Source: Aquidulcibacter paucihalophilus
Lineage (GTDB): Bacteria; Pseudomonadota; Alphaproteobacteria; Caulobacterales; Aquidulcibacteraceae
Assembly (NCBI RefSeq): GCF_002105465.1
Contig: NZ_NCSQ01000174.1
Location: forward strand, 28,793 to 92,792
Reading direction: 5' to 3'
DNA length: 64,000 nucleotides
In this document: positions 29,020-37,166 of the stretch, in pieces
How positions within the stretch are numbered: the stretch's first letter is position 1
Layout: each line of letters begins with the position of its first letter
Notes under the pieces: generated by a model
What the model was told of the DNA's origin: nothing
What the model saw: the letters and a program-made list of their open reading frames with translations, nothing else
Database searches by the model: none
Translations under genes and position numbers: made by a program

Positions 29020-29478
29020 TTAATCCCCGTAGGAATCGTAATTGGATGCCCCGCGCCCACCAGATGGCGCGCTGGCGATGTTGAAAATGACGCCACCAAT
29101 CATGTCGAGCCAGCACATCAGGGTCAAAAGAAAGAAGGTTGAGGTTGCAAACGCCTCAAACATCAAAAATGCCCCAGCACAAGAAAGGGCTAACAAAACT
29201 GCCAAGGTGTGGTGGATGATGGCATAGCGGCTGACACCAACCCCGCGCGTCAATTCAAAGAACAAAATGATCAAGCCCATCATCAAGAGCAGATCGCCGC
29301 CTGACAGCGCCCAAGGCGCACCCGAGGGCATGGTGAGTAAGAAGACACCCTTCTCAATCGATTGGGTGAAGACATCGGGCCCACGCGTCGAGGCGGTCAC
29401 CCCGCCGAATAGCGCATAGATCAAGACAGGGATCGTCAAGATCGGCACCATCTCAAAGATACGTCTCAACACCAGCAT
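29020..29478 (-). CDS. Unrecognised four-span membrane protein
   Basis: A 152-residue protein with about four hydrophobic segments (near residues 10-28, 60-77, 86-106 and 110-133). A loop, TASTRGPDVFTQSIEKGVF, lies between the first two, and a short C-terminal Ser/Gly/Tyr tail ends SNYDSYGD. I do not recognise the family, though it looks like a conserved alphaproteobacterial type. It is followed at once by the HTH/coiled-coil gene, which suggests a functional pair. Start alternatives are M1 or M10. Confidence 0.75.
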   Translation of the reverse strand: MLVLRRIFEMVPILTIPVLIYALFGGVTASTRGPDVFTQSIEKGVFLLTMPSGAPWALSGGDLLLMMGLIILFFELTRGVGVSRYAIIHHTLAVLLALSCAGAFLMFEAFATSTFFLLTLMCWLDMIGGVIFNIASAPSGGRGASNYDSYGD

Positions 29479-29531
29479 GGCTGCGAATCACCCATTTATC
29501 TTATGCGCTGGGGAGCAGAGTGAACCGACAC

Positions 29532-30290
29532 TTAGGTTTCGTCCACATGGCCGAAGTCGCGGCGGCGCGTCCGTAGCCAAATGACCCCGCCCAAATCGGT
29601 CAAAGCGGCCAAAAGGCGACCTAAATTGGTATATTTGGAAGCCCCGGTTGAACGGTGACGGTGATTGACGATTGCAAATTCGGCCACCGCCCCCTCGCGC
29701 TGCACCAAGGCCGGCATGTAACGGTGCATGTGATCGAAATAGGGCAAGCGCAGGAATAGCTCTCGCCGGATCACTTTGATACCGCAGCCTGAATCATCAG
29801 CCCCATCGCGCAACAAGGCTTGGCGCACGTGGTTTGCAAACCGCGAGGCGATCTTTTTGGCTTGGCTATCCTGCCGCTTCACCCGTCGCCCACCGACAAA
29901 GCCTAAGCCCTGCGGCGCGTCTGGCCGATTGATCTGTTGGAGAAGCTTCGGCAAATCGGCGGGGTCATTTTGCCCATCGCCATCCAGCGTGCCGATGATG
30001 GGGGCCCGTGCAGCTAAGACGCCATTCATAATGGCGCGGCTTTGACCGGCATTCTTGCGGTTGGCGAGGACACGCAAGGCCGGATAGGTGGCCTTCAGCG
30101 CGATCAGCTTGGCATGGGTATCGTCCTTGGACGCATCATCGACGAAAATCATCTCATAGGCCCAGCCATCCAGGGCCGTCGCAATTTCTTGCACCAGACT
30201 GGCCACAGCTCCACTCTCATTATGAACTGGGACCACAACGGAAATGTCGAGCGGTTCAAGACGGGATACGGATGGATTCGATGAGGACAT
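29532..30290 (-). CDS. DPM1-type family 2 glycosyltransferase
   Basis: A 252-residue enzyme with the polyprenyl-phosphate glycosyltransferase pattern. DISVVVPVHNESG is followed by FVDDASKDDTHAKL, GQSRAIMNGVLAA and the metal-binding TLDGDGQNDPADLP (DxD near residue 101). Then come DDSGCGIKVIRREL and the acceptor motif RHRSTGASKYTNLGR. The C-terminus has no membrane helices, so it resembles short DPM1 proteins. It would charge undecaprenyl phosphate with a sugar for use by membrane transferases. The lipid-A-synthase-N-domain protein that often accompanies it is not here. Confidence 0.9.
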   Translation of the reverse strand: MSSSNPSVSRLEPLDISVVVPVHNESGAVASLVQEIATALDGWAYEMIFVDDASKDDTHAKLIALKATYPALRVLANRKNAGQSRAIMNGVLAARAPIIGTLDGDGQNDPADLPKLLQQINRPDAPQGLGFVGGRRVKRQDSQAKKIASRFANHVRQALLRDGADDSGCGIKVIRRELFLRLPYFDHMHRYMPALVQREGAVAEFAIVNHRHRSTGASKYTNLGRLLAALTDLGGVIWLRTRRRDFGHVDET

Positions 30291-30340
30291 GGCGACCCTT
30301 TAACCTGTGCCTCTCGAAAGTGCCAGTTGGCGCTGGCATA

Positions 30341-30371
30341 GAAAAGGGCCCGCATCGACGATGGGGCCCTC
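30341..30371 (-). terminator. Intrinsic terminator after sucC
   Basis: On the minus strand an 11-pair stem forms: GGGCCCT then GATG on one arm (30370-30360) pair with CATC then AGGGCCC on the other (30356-30345), with one bulged base and a three-base loop. TTTTC follows. It lies about 30 bases after the sucC stop. Confidence 0.75.
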
Positions 30372-30399
30372 ATCTTCTCTAGTTTCGAATTTGGTGACC

Positions 30400-31602
30400 T
30401 TAAGCCGCCTTGCGAACCGCCGCGACGATCTTTTGCGCTGCATCGGCCAAATCGTCGGCTGGAACGACTGCTAGACCGCTGTCGCGCAGGATTTGCTTGC
30501 CCAATTCGACATTGGTGCCTTCCAAGCGCACGACCAAAGGAACCTTCAGGCCCACGTCAGTAATGGCTGCAACCACACCTTCTGCGATGACGTCGCAGCG
30601 CATGATGCCACCGAAGATATTGACCAGAATGCCTTTCACAGCGGGGTCCGCCGTGATGATCTTGAAGGCTGCCGTCACCTTCTCGCGCGTCGCGCCGCCA
30701 CCGACATCGAGGAAGTTGGCAGGCTCTTCGCCATAAAGCTTGATGATGTCCATGGTGGCCATGGCAAGGCCTGCACCATTGACCATGCAGCCAATCGTGC
30801 CGTCGAGCGCGATATAGGCGAGGTCATATTTGGAGGCCTCGATTTCCTTATCGTCTTCTTCCGACAGGTCGCGCATGGAGGCCCATTCAGGGTGACGGAA
30901 TTCTGCGTTGGAATCAAAGCTCATCTTGGCGTCCAAGCAAACAAGCTTGCCGGTGCCTTCTTCGACGATCAGCGGGTTGATTTCGCACATTTCCATGTCG
31001 CCCTTGGTGAATGCGGTATAGAGCTTCACACAGAGGTCGTGGCATTCATCGGCTTGGCCAGCGTCCAAGTTCAAAGCCTTGGCAACCTTGGCGCTGTCAG
31101 CTGGGGTAACGCCAACGGCTGGGTCAATGACGATGGTGGAGATTTTTTCGGGCGTGTCATGGGCGACCGTCTCAATGTCCATGCCGCCAGCTTCAGACGC
31201 CACAAAGGCGACGCGGCCGGTTCCACGATCCACCAGAACCGAGAGATAGAGTTCGCGTGCAATGTCTGCGCCGCCCGCAATATACAGGCGTTGAACTTGC
31301 TTGCCAGCTGGCCCGGTTTGCACAGTCACCAACGTATTGCCCAGCATATCTTTGGCGTGAGCGGCGACTTCATCGAGATTAAAGGCAAGGCGTACCCCGC
31401 CCTTGGCTTCGGGTGGCAGTTCCTTGAACTTGCCCTTGCCGCGGCCACCGGCGTGGATTTGCGATTTCACCACCCACATGGAGCCACCCAGTTTCTGAGC
31501 GGCGGCTTTGGCTTCTTCTACCGAGAAAGCCGCAATGCCTGGAGGAACGGGAAGGCCATAATTTGCGAGGACTTCTTTGGCCTGATGTTCATGAACGTTC
31601 AT
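30400..31602 (-). CDS. sucC: Succinyl-CoA synthetase beta subunit
   Basis: A 400-residue ATP-grasp protein that binds nucleotide and succinate and pairs with SucD. The N-terminus [32 protein letters not shown], the metal-binding [21 protein letters not shown] and [13 protein letters not shown] are diagnostic. The frame opens 22 codons further upstream, but MNVHEH is the universal start. It is a single-gene unit with its own terminator, separate from the sucD-sucA-sucB-lpd cluster at 12.4-19.7 kb, whereas alphaproteobacteria usually have sucC directly before sucD. Confidence 0.97.
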   Translation of the reverse strand: MNVHEHQAKEVLANYGLPVPPGIAAFSVEEAKAAAQKLGGSMWVVKSQIHAGGRGKGKFKELPPEAKGGVRLAFNLDEVAAHAKDMLGNTLVTVQTGPAGKQVQRLYIAGGADIARELYLSVLVDRGTGRVAFVASEAGGMDIETVAHDTPEKISTIVIDPAVGVTPADSAKVAKALNLDAGQADECHDLCVKLYTAFTKGDMEMCEINPLIVEEGTGKLVCLDAKMSFDSNAEFRHPEWASMRDLSEEDDKEIEASKYDLAYIALDGTIGCMVNGAGLAMATMDIIKLYGEEPANFLDVGGGATREKVTAAFKIITADPAVKGILVNIFGGIMRCDVIAEGVVAAITDVGLKVPLVVRLEGTNVELGKQILRDSGLAVVPADDLADAAQKIVAAVRKAA

Positions 31603-31822
31603 GGATGAAATGTCCCCTGTGCAGCACAAAATTTCGTTAGCCGCTTCTAGCCAGCCCTGCCGACGCACGCAACCGCTTGATCCACCCGCGTGCAGGTTGA
31701 ACGCAATGGCGCGACCGAATCAACCAAAAATAGCTAGACAATCTGAGGTCTGTTTGGACTCATGGGGACGGGGCGAATGCTGAAATGGGAGGTGTGTCTT
31801 TCGCCAAAGGAAAGCGAGAGAC

Positions 31823-33322
31823 ATGGCAGAAAGCCCAGATAAAACAGCCCAATTAGGTCAGACCCCATTTTCGTCAGGGGGCGATCCCCAGCCAGATGAC
31901 GTGGCGCGTGCCATGGCACAAGCGCTGTGTCGGCTCGCCCAGATCGACCCACAATTATCCGCTGCCAAGCCTGCGGGGCGGCTATTTGCCACGCTCATTC
32001 TTCTGACCTGCGCCGGAATGCTGATTGCGACTTTGATGCAACTCGACCGGCAACTCGTCGAATGGGCGCTGATGTCTCTGGCGCTCGGCTTGGGCCTGTT
32101 TCGGTTATGGGCGACCTTGCTGCCGGAACGATCGCCACCGGCCGATCGCGCCTGCAATTTGGCTGTTGAAAAGCCTGTGTGGACCATCTTGATTGCCCTC
32201 TATCATGAGGCAGGCTCTGTGCCGTCCCTTCTGCGGGCGATTGGCAAGCTGGATTGGCCGAAGAATAAGCTCGACTTGGTTTTTGCCTGCGAGGCGGATG
32301 ATACAGAGACCTTGGCAGCTCTCGCCCTCTGGCGAGCGCAGGTCAAATTCACCTTGGTTCGTGTTCCAAAGGGAGGCCCGCGCACCAAGCCAAAAGCCCT
32401 CCAGACGGCGCTACCCTTTTGTCGCGGACGCTATTTAACCGTTTATGACGCTGAAGACTTGCCCGCGCCCGGTCAAATCTCTGAAGCGTGGCAGGCCTTT
32501 CAGACGGGGCCGGCCAATTTGGCCGTGGTGCAAGCCCCGCTGGTGATCTGGAATGAGAAGGAAAGCTGGATCAGCCGTCAATTTGCATTGGACTATGCCA
32601 TATGGTTCCGCTTGATCTTGCCTGCCCTCGTCCATCTGTCGCATTTTCTGCCGCTCGGCGGCACTTCAAACCACTTTGATATCGAATTTCTGCGCGCTGT
32701 TGGCGGGTGGGACCCCTATAATGTCACCGAAGATGCTGATTTGGGGATTAGGCTTGCCCGCCATGGCCTCACGAGCCGCTTGATTGAAAGTGCAACTTAT
32801 GAAGAGGGGGCTCCGACCTTTGGCGGGTGGGTGCGCCAAAGGGGCCGCTGGATCCAAGGCCATATCCAAACCATCGGTGTGCATCTGCGCATGCCCAGGA
32901 GATTAGCCAAACAACTGGGTGGTGCTGGTTTGCTGACCTTCTTTTTGGGGTTGGGCTCTGGGCCGCTCAATGCAGCCGTGATGCTGCTATCAAGCCTCGC
33001 CGCCCTTGGACAAGCGGTCGATGGCAAGTGGGGTCACATTGCCCTCTGGACGTGTTTCATGGGGCTCAGCCAAGCCTATGTCGGCCTTATAGCGGTTCAG
33101 CGAGATGGGCGGCGCAGCCTGTGGACCGCCTGCTTTGCCTTCCCCCTATACCAAGCCTGTCAGGTCCCCGTGCTGTGTCGGGCGATTTGGCGCATCTATC
33201 TTTCACCTTCAATCTGGGACAAAACCAAGCATGGCGCAGAGGCAAGGCTACGCACGGCCACTTCTGCCAAACATCAACCTGCAATCAGCGAGCCGCAGCA
33301 TTGGATTGGGCAGCAACCTTAA
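31823..33322 (+). CDS. Processive-type family 2 glycosyltransferase (cellulose-synthase-like)
   Basis: A 499-residue membrane glycosyltransferase. There are two N-terminal spans (about residues 54-95), then a GT2 domain with WTILIALYHEAGSV, VYDAEDLPAPGQ (DxD), NVTEDADLGIRL (TED) and QRGRWIQGHIQT (QxxRW). Three or four C-terminal spans follow (about 365-470). The D, DxD, TED and QxxRW set is that of processive beta-glycan synthases. Its own polysaccharide is unknown, since no BcsB- or export-type partner is adjacent. GAGAG precedes the ATG. Its last seven codons overlap the start of the small membrane protein at 33301 in another frame. Confidence 0.9.
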   Translation: MAESPDKTAQLGQTPFSSGGDPQPDDVARAMAQALCRLAQIDPQLSAAKPAGRLFATLILLTCAGMLIATLMQLDRQLVEWALMSLALGLGLFRLWATLLPERSPPADRACNLAVEKPVWTILIALYHEAGSVPSLLRAIGKLDWPKNKLDLVFACEADDTETLAALALWRAQVKFTLVRVPKGGPRTKPKALQTALPFCRGRYLTVYDAEDLPAPGQISEAWQAFQTGPANLAVVQAPLVIWNEKESWISRQFALDYAIWFRLILPALVHLSHFLPLGGTSNHFDIEFLRAVGGWDPYNVTEDADLGIRLARHGLTSRLIESATYEEGAPTFGGWVRQRGRWIQGHIQTIGVHLRMPRRLAKQLGGAGLLTFFLGLGSGPLNAAVMLLSSLAALGQAVDGKWGHIALWTCFMGLSQAYVGLIAVQRDGRRSLWTACFAFPLYQACQVPVLCRAIWRIYLSPSIWDKTKHGAEARLRTATSAKHQPAISEPQHWIGQQP

Positions 33323-33519
33323 TTCTTATGATGACCAGCTTTTGCGGATTTGCCTTTGCGTCGTGGCGCGCCTCAAGACCCGCACAATTTGGCAAAGTTC
33401 GCCTGATCCCTTGGACGACGGTGTCGCTGATCTGCGGGGTCGCAGCCCTCTTTATGCTGGTCCATGCAGTGAATCTGCTGGGATTTAAAACCGGCACCCT
33501 GTCTGGCCCGATCCGCTAA
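33301..33519 (+). CDS. Small two-span membrane protein overlapping the glycosyltransferase end
   Basis: A 72-residue protein. Starting from TTG at 33301 it gives a full first span (DWAATLILMMTSFCGFAFASW), a positive loop (RASRPAQFGKVRLIPWT), and a second span (VSLICGVAALFMLVHAVNLLG) ending KTGTLSGPIR. The block VRLIPW...LVHAVNLLGFKTG resembles small membrane proteins I recall from alphaproteobacteria, so the frame is probably real. The ATG at 33328 is an alternative but would cut the first span in half. No good ribosome-binding site is seen, so coupling to the glycosyltransferase is likely. Function unknown. Confidence 0.6.
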   Translation: MDWAATLILMMTSFCGFAFASWRASRPAQFGKVRLIPWTTVSLICGVAALFMLVHAVNLLGFKTGTLSGPIR

Positions 33520-33629
33520 AAGGTGGACGCGCAATGAGCCCAGTTTGGGGGCTAGTCAGCGCCTGCCAAGGGTTCTAATTAAACGCTAACGCCCATCAGA
33601 GGCGGCCCATCAAGGTGAGCGGAGGCATC

Positions 33630-34820
33630 ATGACCGACATTGAGACTTTTCGACACGAAACGCGGGCTTGGCTGGAAGCCAACTGCCCCGCCTCTATGCG
33701 CACCCCCATGCCTGAGAGTGAAACGGTTTGGGGCGGTCGCAATGCCACCTTTAAAAACCCCGACTCGAAAATTTGGTTGGAAGCCATGGCCTCAAAGGGC
33801 TGGACCGCACCGACTTGGCCGAAAGCCTATGGTGGCGGCGGCCTGACCGGGGAAGAAAACCGCGTGCTGCAGGATGAATTGCGCCGCATCCATGCCCGCC
33901 CCGCTCTCTTGTCCTTTGGCATCTGGATGTTTGGTCCGGTAATCTTGGAATTCGGCACCGAAGAGCAAAAGCAAACCTATTTGCCAGACATGGTGCATGG
34001 CCGCACCTGGTGGTGCCAAGGCTATTCAGAGCCTGGGGCTGGCTCGGACCTAGCAGGCCTGCAAACGCGTGCCGTCCTTGATGGCGATCATTATGTCGTC
34101 GATGGGCAGAAGGTTTGGACCTCGTACGCCAACCATGCTGACTGGATGTTGTGCTTGGTGCGGACCGAACCCCATGCGCCAAAGCACGAGGGTATCTCTG
34201 TTCTTCTGTTCGACATGAAGACCCCCGGCGTGGAAGCCCGGCCGATCAAATTGATCTCAGGCGCGTCGCCCTTCTGCGAGACCTTCCTCACCAATGTGCG
34301 CGTGCCCGCCAGCCAGATGCTGGGCCCCAAGAATAAGGGCTGGGACGTTGCCAAACGCATCTTGCAATTTGAGCGCACCAATATCTCGGCGTCAGGCTTC
34401 GGCAGTGGCGCTGGCCTTGATCTGGTCGATGCCGCTAAGGAATCGATTGGGCTGGAAAATGGCAAGCTGGCCAATAGCGATCTGCGGTCGCGCATCACGA
34501 AGCAGCGCATGTATGAGCGTGCCTTCCACCTGACCATGCGCCGGGGCCAAGAAGAGGCAAAGGCCGGGGCCGAAGTCTCGCATTATGCGTCAGTTCTGAA
34601 GATTGCAGCCGCCAAGCTTAACCAAGACAAGACTGAGCTTTTGGTAGAAGCCTTGGGCATGGAAGGTCTGGGCTGGGAGGGCGAAGGCTATCGCCCAGAA
34701 GCGCTAAAAGCCACACGCGATTGGCTACGCGCCAAGGCCAATTCGATTGAAGGCGGCACCTCAGAAGTCAATCTAAACATCGTGGCCAAGCGTGTGCTCG
34801 GCTTGCGCGATCATCAATAG
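33630..34820 (+). CDS. Acyl-CoA dehydrogenase, catalytic-type subunit
   Basis: A 396-residue flavoprotein of the FadE type that oxidises the alpha-beta bond of an acyl-CoA. FAD and substrate motifs are WWCQGYSEPGAGSDLAGLQT and WTSYANHADW. The C-terminal segment SIEGGTSEVNLNIVAKRVLG carries the Glu that acts as catalytic base in this family. The ATG at 33630 has CGGAGG five bases upstream; the earlier GTG at 33615 is not needed. It is followed after 11 bases by a second acyl-CoA dehydrogenase that lacks this Glu, which suggests an alpha/beta heteromer. The acyl substrate is unknown. Confidence 0.94.
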   Translation: MTDIETFRHETRAWLEANCPASMRTPMPESETVWGGRNATFKNPDSKIWLEAMASKGWTAPTWPKAYGGGGLTGEENRVLQDELRRIHARPALLSFGIWMFGPVILEFGTEEQKQTYLPDMVHGRTWWCQGYSEPGAGSDLAGLQTRAVLDGDHYVVDGQKVWTSYANHADWMLCLVRTEPHAPKHEGISVLLFDMKTPGVEARPIKLISGASPFCETFLTNVRVPASQMLGPKNKGWDVAKRILQFERTNISASGFGSGAGLDLVDAAKESIGLENGKLANSDLRSRITKQRMYERAFHLTMRRGQEEAKAGAEVSHYASVLKIAAAKLNQDKTELLVEALGMEGLGWEGEGYRPEALKATRDWLRAKANSIEGGTSEVNLNIVAKRVLGLRDHQ

Positions 34821-34831
34821 GAGGGGCCCCG

Positions 34832-35944
34832 ATGGCATTTTCACTCAATGAAGACCAAACCCTTCTGAAAGACGCAGCAGACGGGTTTTTCGCCGATCAT
34901 GCGCCCGTGGCCAGCTTCCGCAAGCTGCGCGACGCTAAAGAAACCCTCGATCCCGCGCTCTGGGGCGAGATTGGAGCTATGGGCTTTGCCGGGGCTTTGA
35001 TCGAGGAACACCATGGCGGCTCGGTCATGGGGTTGCGCGCGATGGGCCTCGTCTTGGAAGCCCAAGCCCGCACCTTGGGCGTCTCGCCCTTGTTTCAAAC
35101 GGGCCTGATGGGTGCGACCATTTTGAAGCTACAGGGCCATTCTGCCCAGCAAGACGCGTTCTTGCCGAAGATTGCCGACGGCAGCCACAGCTTTGCCTTG
35201 GCACTGGATGAAGGGGCCCATCATGCCCCGCACAAGATCGATACCCAAGCAACCAAGACCGCCAAGGGGTGGAGCCTTTCGGGCAAGAAGCGCTTTGTGC
35301 CTGATGGGGCACACGCCCAAACCCTGATCGTGATCGCCAAAACTGAAACCGGCCTTGGGGCCTTTTTGGTGGCCGGCCAGGCTGAAGGCGTCACACGCCA
35401 CGCTTTGGCCGGGGTTGATTCCCGTGATTTGGCAGATGTGACCTTTGAAGCCGTCGCGCTGGATGATGCGGCCTATCTAGGCGGCAAGCCCTTGGACGAG
35501 ACAACGCTCGACCTCATTCTCGATCATGGCAGAATTGGGCTGTGTTGCGAAATGATGGGCCTCATTGGGGCAAGCTTTGACATGACGCATGATTATCTCA
35601 AAACCCGCACCCAATTTGGACAGCTGATCGGCTCATTCCAAGCCCTACAACACCGCGCAGCGGCCATGCTGGTCGAAATCGAATTGACAAAATCCTGTGT
35701 GGTCGCGGCCATCGACGCCATGGAACGCGGCAAAGGGGTCGGCGAAGCTGTCAGTTTGGCCAAGGCCCGTGCGGGTGACACTTTGCAACTCGTGACCAAT
35801 GAAACGATCCAAATGCATGGTGGGATCGGTATGACCGACGCCCATGACAGTGGCTTTTATTTGAAGCGGGCACGGGTTTTAGAAACCGTCTACGGATCAA
35901 GTGGGTTCCACCGAGATCGCTGGGCAAAGCTCCACGCCTATTAG
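34832..35944 (+). CDS. Acyl-CoA dehydrogenase, probable partner subunit
   Basis: A 370-residue member of the acyl-CoA dehydrogenase fold with MAFSLNEDQTLLKDAADGFF and a C-terminal domain containing KTRTQFGQLIGSFQALQHR and TIQMHGGIGMTDAHD. In the place where the catalytic Glu-Gly normally lies it reads LETVYGSSGFHRD, so the base is missing or shifted. In actinobacterial heteromeric FadE pairs only one subunit carries the base, and this gene pair fits that model. AGGAGG lies seven bases before the ATG, and the two genes are surely co-transcribed. Confidence 0.92.
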   Translation: MAFSLNEDQTLLKDAADGFFADHAPVASFRKLRDAKETLDPALWGEIGAMGFAGALIEEHHGGSVMGLRAMGLVLEAQARTLGVSPLFQTGLMGATILKLQGHSAQQDAFLPKIADGSHSFALALDEGAHHAPHKIDTQATKTAKGWSLSGKKRFVPDGAHAQTLIVIAKTETGLGAFLVAGQAEGVTRHALAGVDSRDLADVTFEAVALDDAAYLGGKPLDETTLDLILDHGRIGLCCEMMGLIGASFDMTHDYLKTRTQFGQLIGSFQALQHRAAAMLVEIELTKSCVVAAIDAMERGKGVGEAVSLAKARAGDTLQLVTNETIQMHGGIGMTDAHDSGFYLKRARVLETVYGSSGFHRDRWAKLHAY

Positions 35945-36041
35945 GTTTCAGCGCGCTTTGTTTGTAATAACAGGCCGCGCGCAACGAAATATCAATCACT
36001 TTTGCGTTAAATGGTCCTCGAAAGAATAAGGGGGGGACCAG

Positions 36042-37166
36042 ATGCGCCACCATGTTTTGCATTTTCAACAAGGCGGCTGGGACGTCCCAGTGGGCTTCGA
36101 TCCAAACTCTTTTGAAGTCGTTTTCGCCTTCCTCGATCCCGAAGTGGCTCGTACCACCCAGGCCTTTGCTGAACTAAAGGCTCTGTTGCCCAATGCCCAA
36201 GTCATTGGCTGCACCACCGGTGGCGAAATTGCCAATGGCCAAGCCTATGTGGGTGGCGGGTTTGCTGCGCTGTTGGGCTTTGACAATGTTAGCATTCAGG
36301 TGGTTGAAGCCGATATTGCCGTCGCCAGCGACAGCTTTGGCATTGGCGAAGCCCTTGCCAGCCGCTTCCATGGCGAAGACCTAGCCGGTGTCTTCATCGT
36401 ATCGGATGGGGCGCGCGTGAATGGGTCAGCCTTGGTGGAAGGCTTCCGCAATATCTTGGGTCCTCACGCCTCGATCAATGGCGGTTTGGCCGGCGACGGA
36501 GACCGGTTCGGCGAGACCTTGGTCGGCTGTTCGGGCCCGATGAGCCCCGGAAAAGTTGTGGCTGTGGCCTTCTTTGGCGCGGGCTTGCGCCTGCGCACGG
36601 GCTCGTTCGGTGGCTGGGAAGTCTTTGGTCCGATGCGCAGGATCACTAAGTCGGACGGCAACACCCTCTACCAGCTGGACAACAAATCTGCCCTAGAGCT
36701 TTATAAGCGCTATCTTGGCGATGAAGCCGAGAAACTGCCGGGCTCGGCCCTCTTCTATCCGCTTCAGGTCAGCAATCCGGCCAATCCCGCCGACACCGTC
36801 GTCCGCACGATCCTTGGGATCGACGAAGAAACGGGTGCCATGACTTTTGCTGGCGACATGCCTGAAGGCTGGACCGCGCAATTGATGGTGGGCGAGACCA
36901 ATGGTTTGATCGAAGGGGCAGGCAAGGCAGGCCTCGCCGCAGCTGGTGGAGAAAATGCGGGCTTTGCGATGCTGGTCTCGTGCATTGGACGGCGCTTGCT
37001 TTTGGGACAGCGGGCGACCGAAGAAGTGCGCGCAGTGGTGGACGCCCTCGGTGGCATTGCCCATGCGGGCTTCTACTCCTACGGCGAAATCTCCCCCAAC
37101 GGCTTCCAAGGCACATGTAATCTGCACAACCAGACCATGACTGTCACGGTGTTCGAGGCGGCCTAA
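36042..37166 (+). CDS. FIST sensory domain protein
   Basis: A 374-residue soluble protein made of a FIST N domain (about residues 20-215, FAFLDPEVARTTQAFAELKAL, VIGCTTGGEIANG, GGLAGDGDRF) and a FIST C domain (about 220-365, PLQVSN and FYSYGEISPNG). FIST proteins are thought to bind small ligands such as amino acids and to feed signalling proteins. GGGGGGA five bases before the ATG is a strong ribosome-binding site. Its stop codon TAATG overlaps the ATG of the histidine kinase that follows. This is therefore a two-gene sensing module in which the ligand sensor and the kinase are separate chains. Confidence 0.92.
   Translation: MRHHVLHFQQGGWDVPVGFDPNSFEVVFAFLDPEVARTTQAFAELKALLPNAQVIGCTTGGEIANGQAYVGGGFAALLGFDNVSIQVVEADIAVASDSFGIGEALASRFHGEDLAGVFIVSDGARVNGSALVEGFRNILGPHASINGGLAGDGDRFGETLVGCSGPMSPGKVVAVAFFGAGLRLRTGSFGGWEVFGPMRRITKSDGNTLYQLDNKSALELYKRYLGDEAEKLPGSALFYPLQVSNPANPADTVVRTILGIDEETGAMTFAGDMPEGWTAQLMVGETNGLIEGAGKAGLAAAGGENAGFAMLVSCIGRRLLLGQRATEEVRAVVDALGGIAHAGFYSYGEISPNGFQGTCNLHNQTMTVTVFEAA

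Noticed and set aside
30493..31608. 371-codon plus-strand frame inside sucC
   Set aside because: Antisense to conserved sucC; Phe/His/Gly-rich composition typical of a shadow frame.
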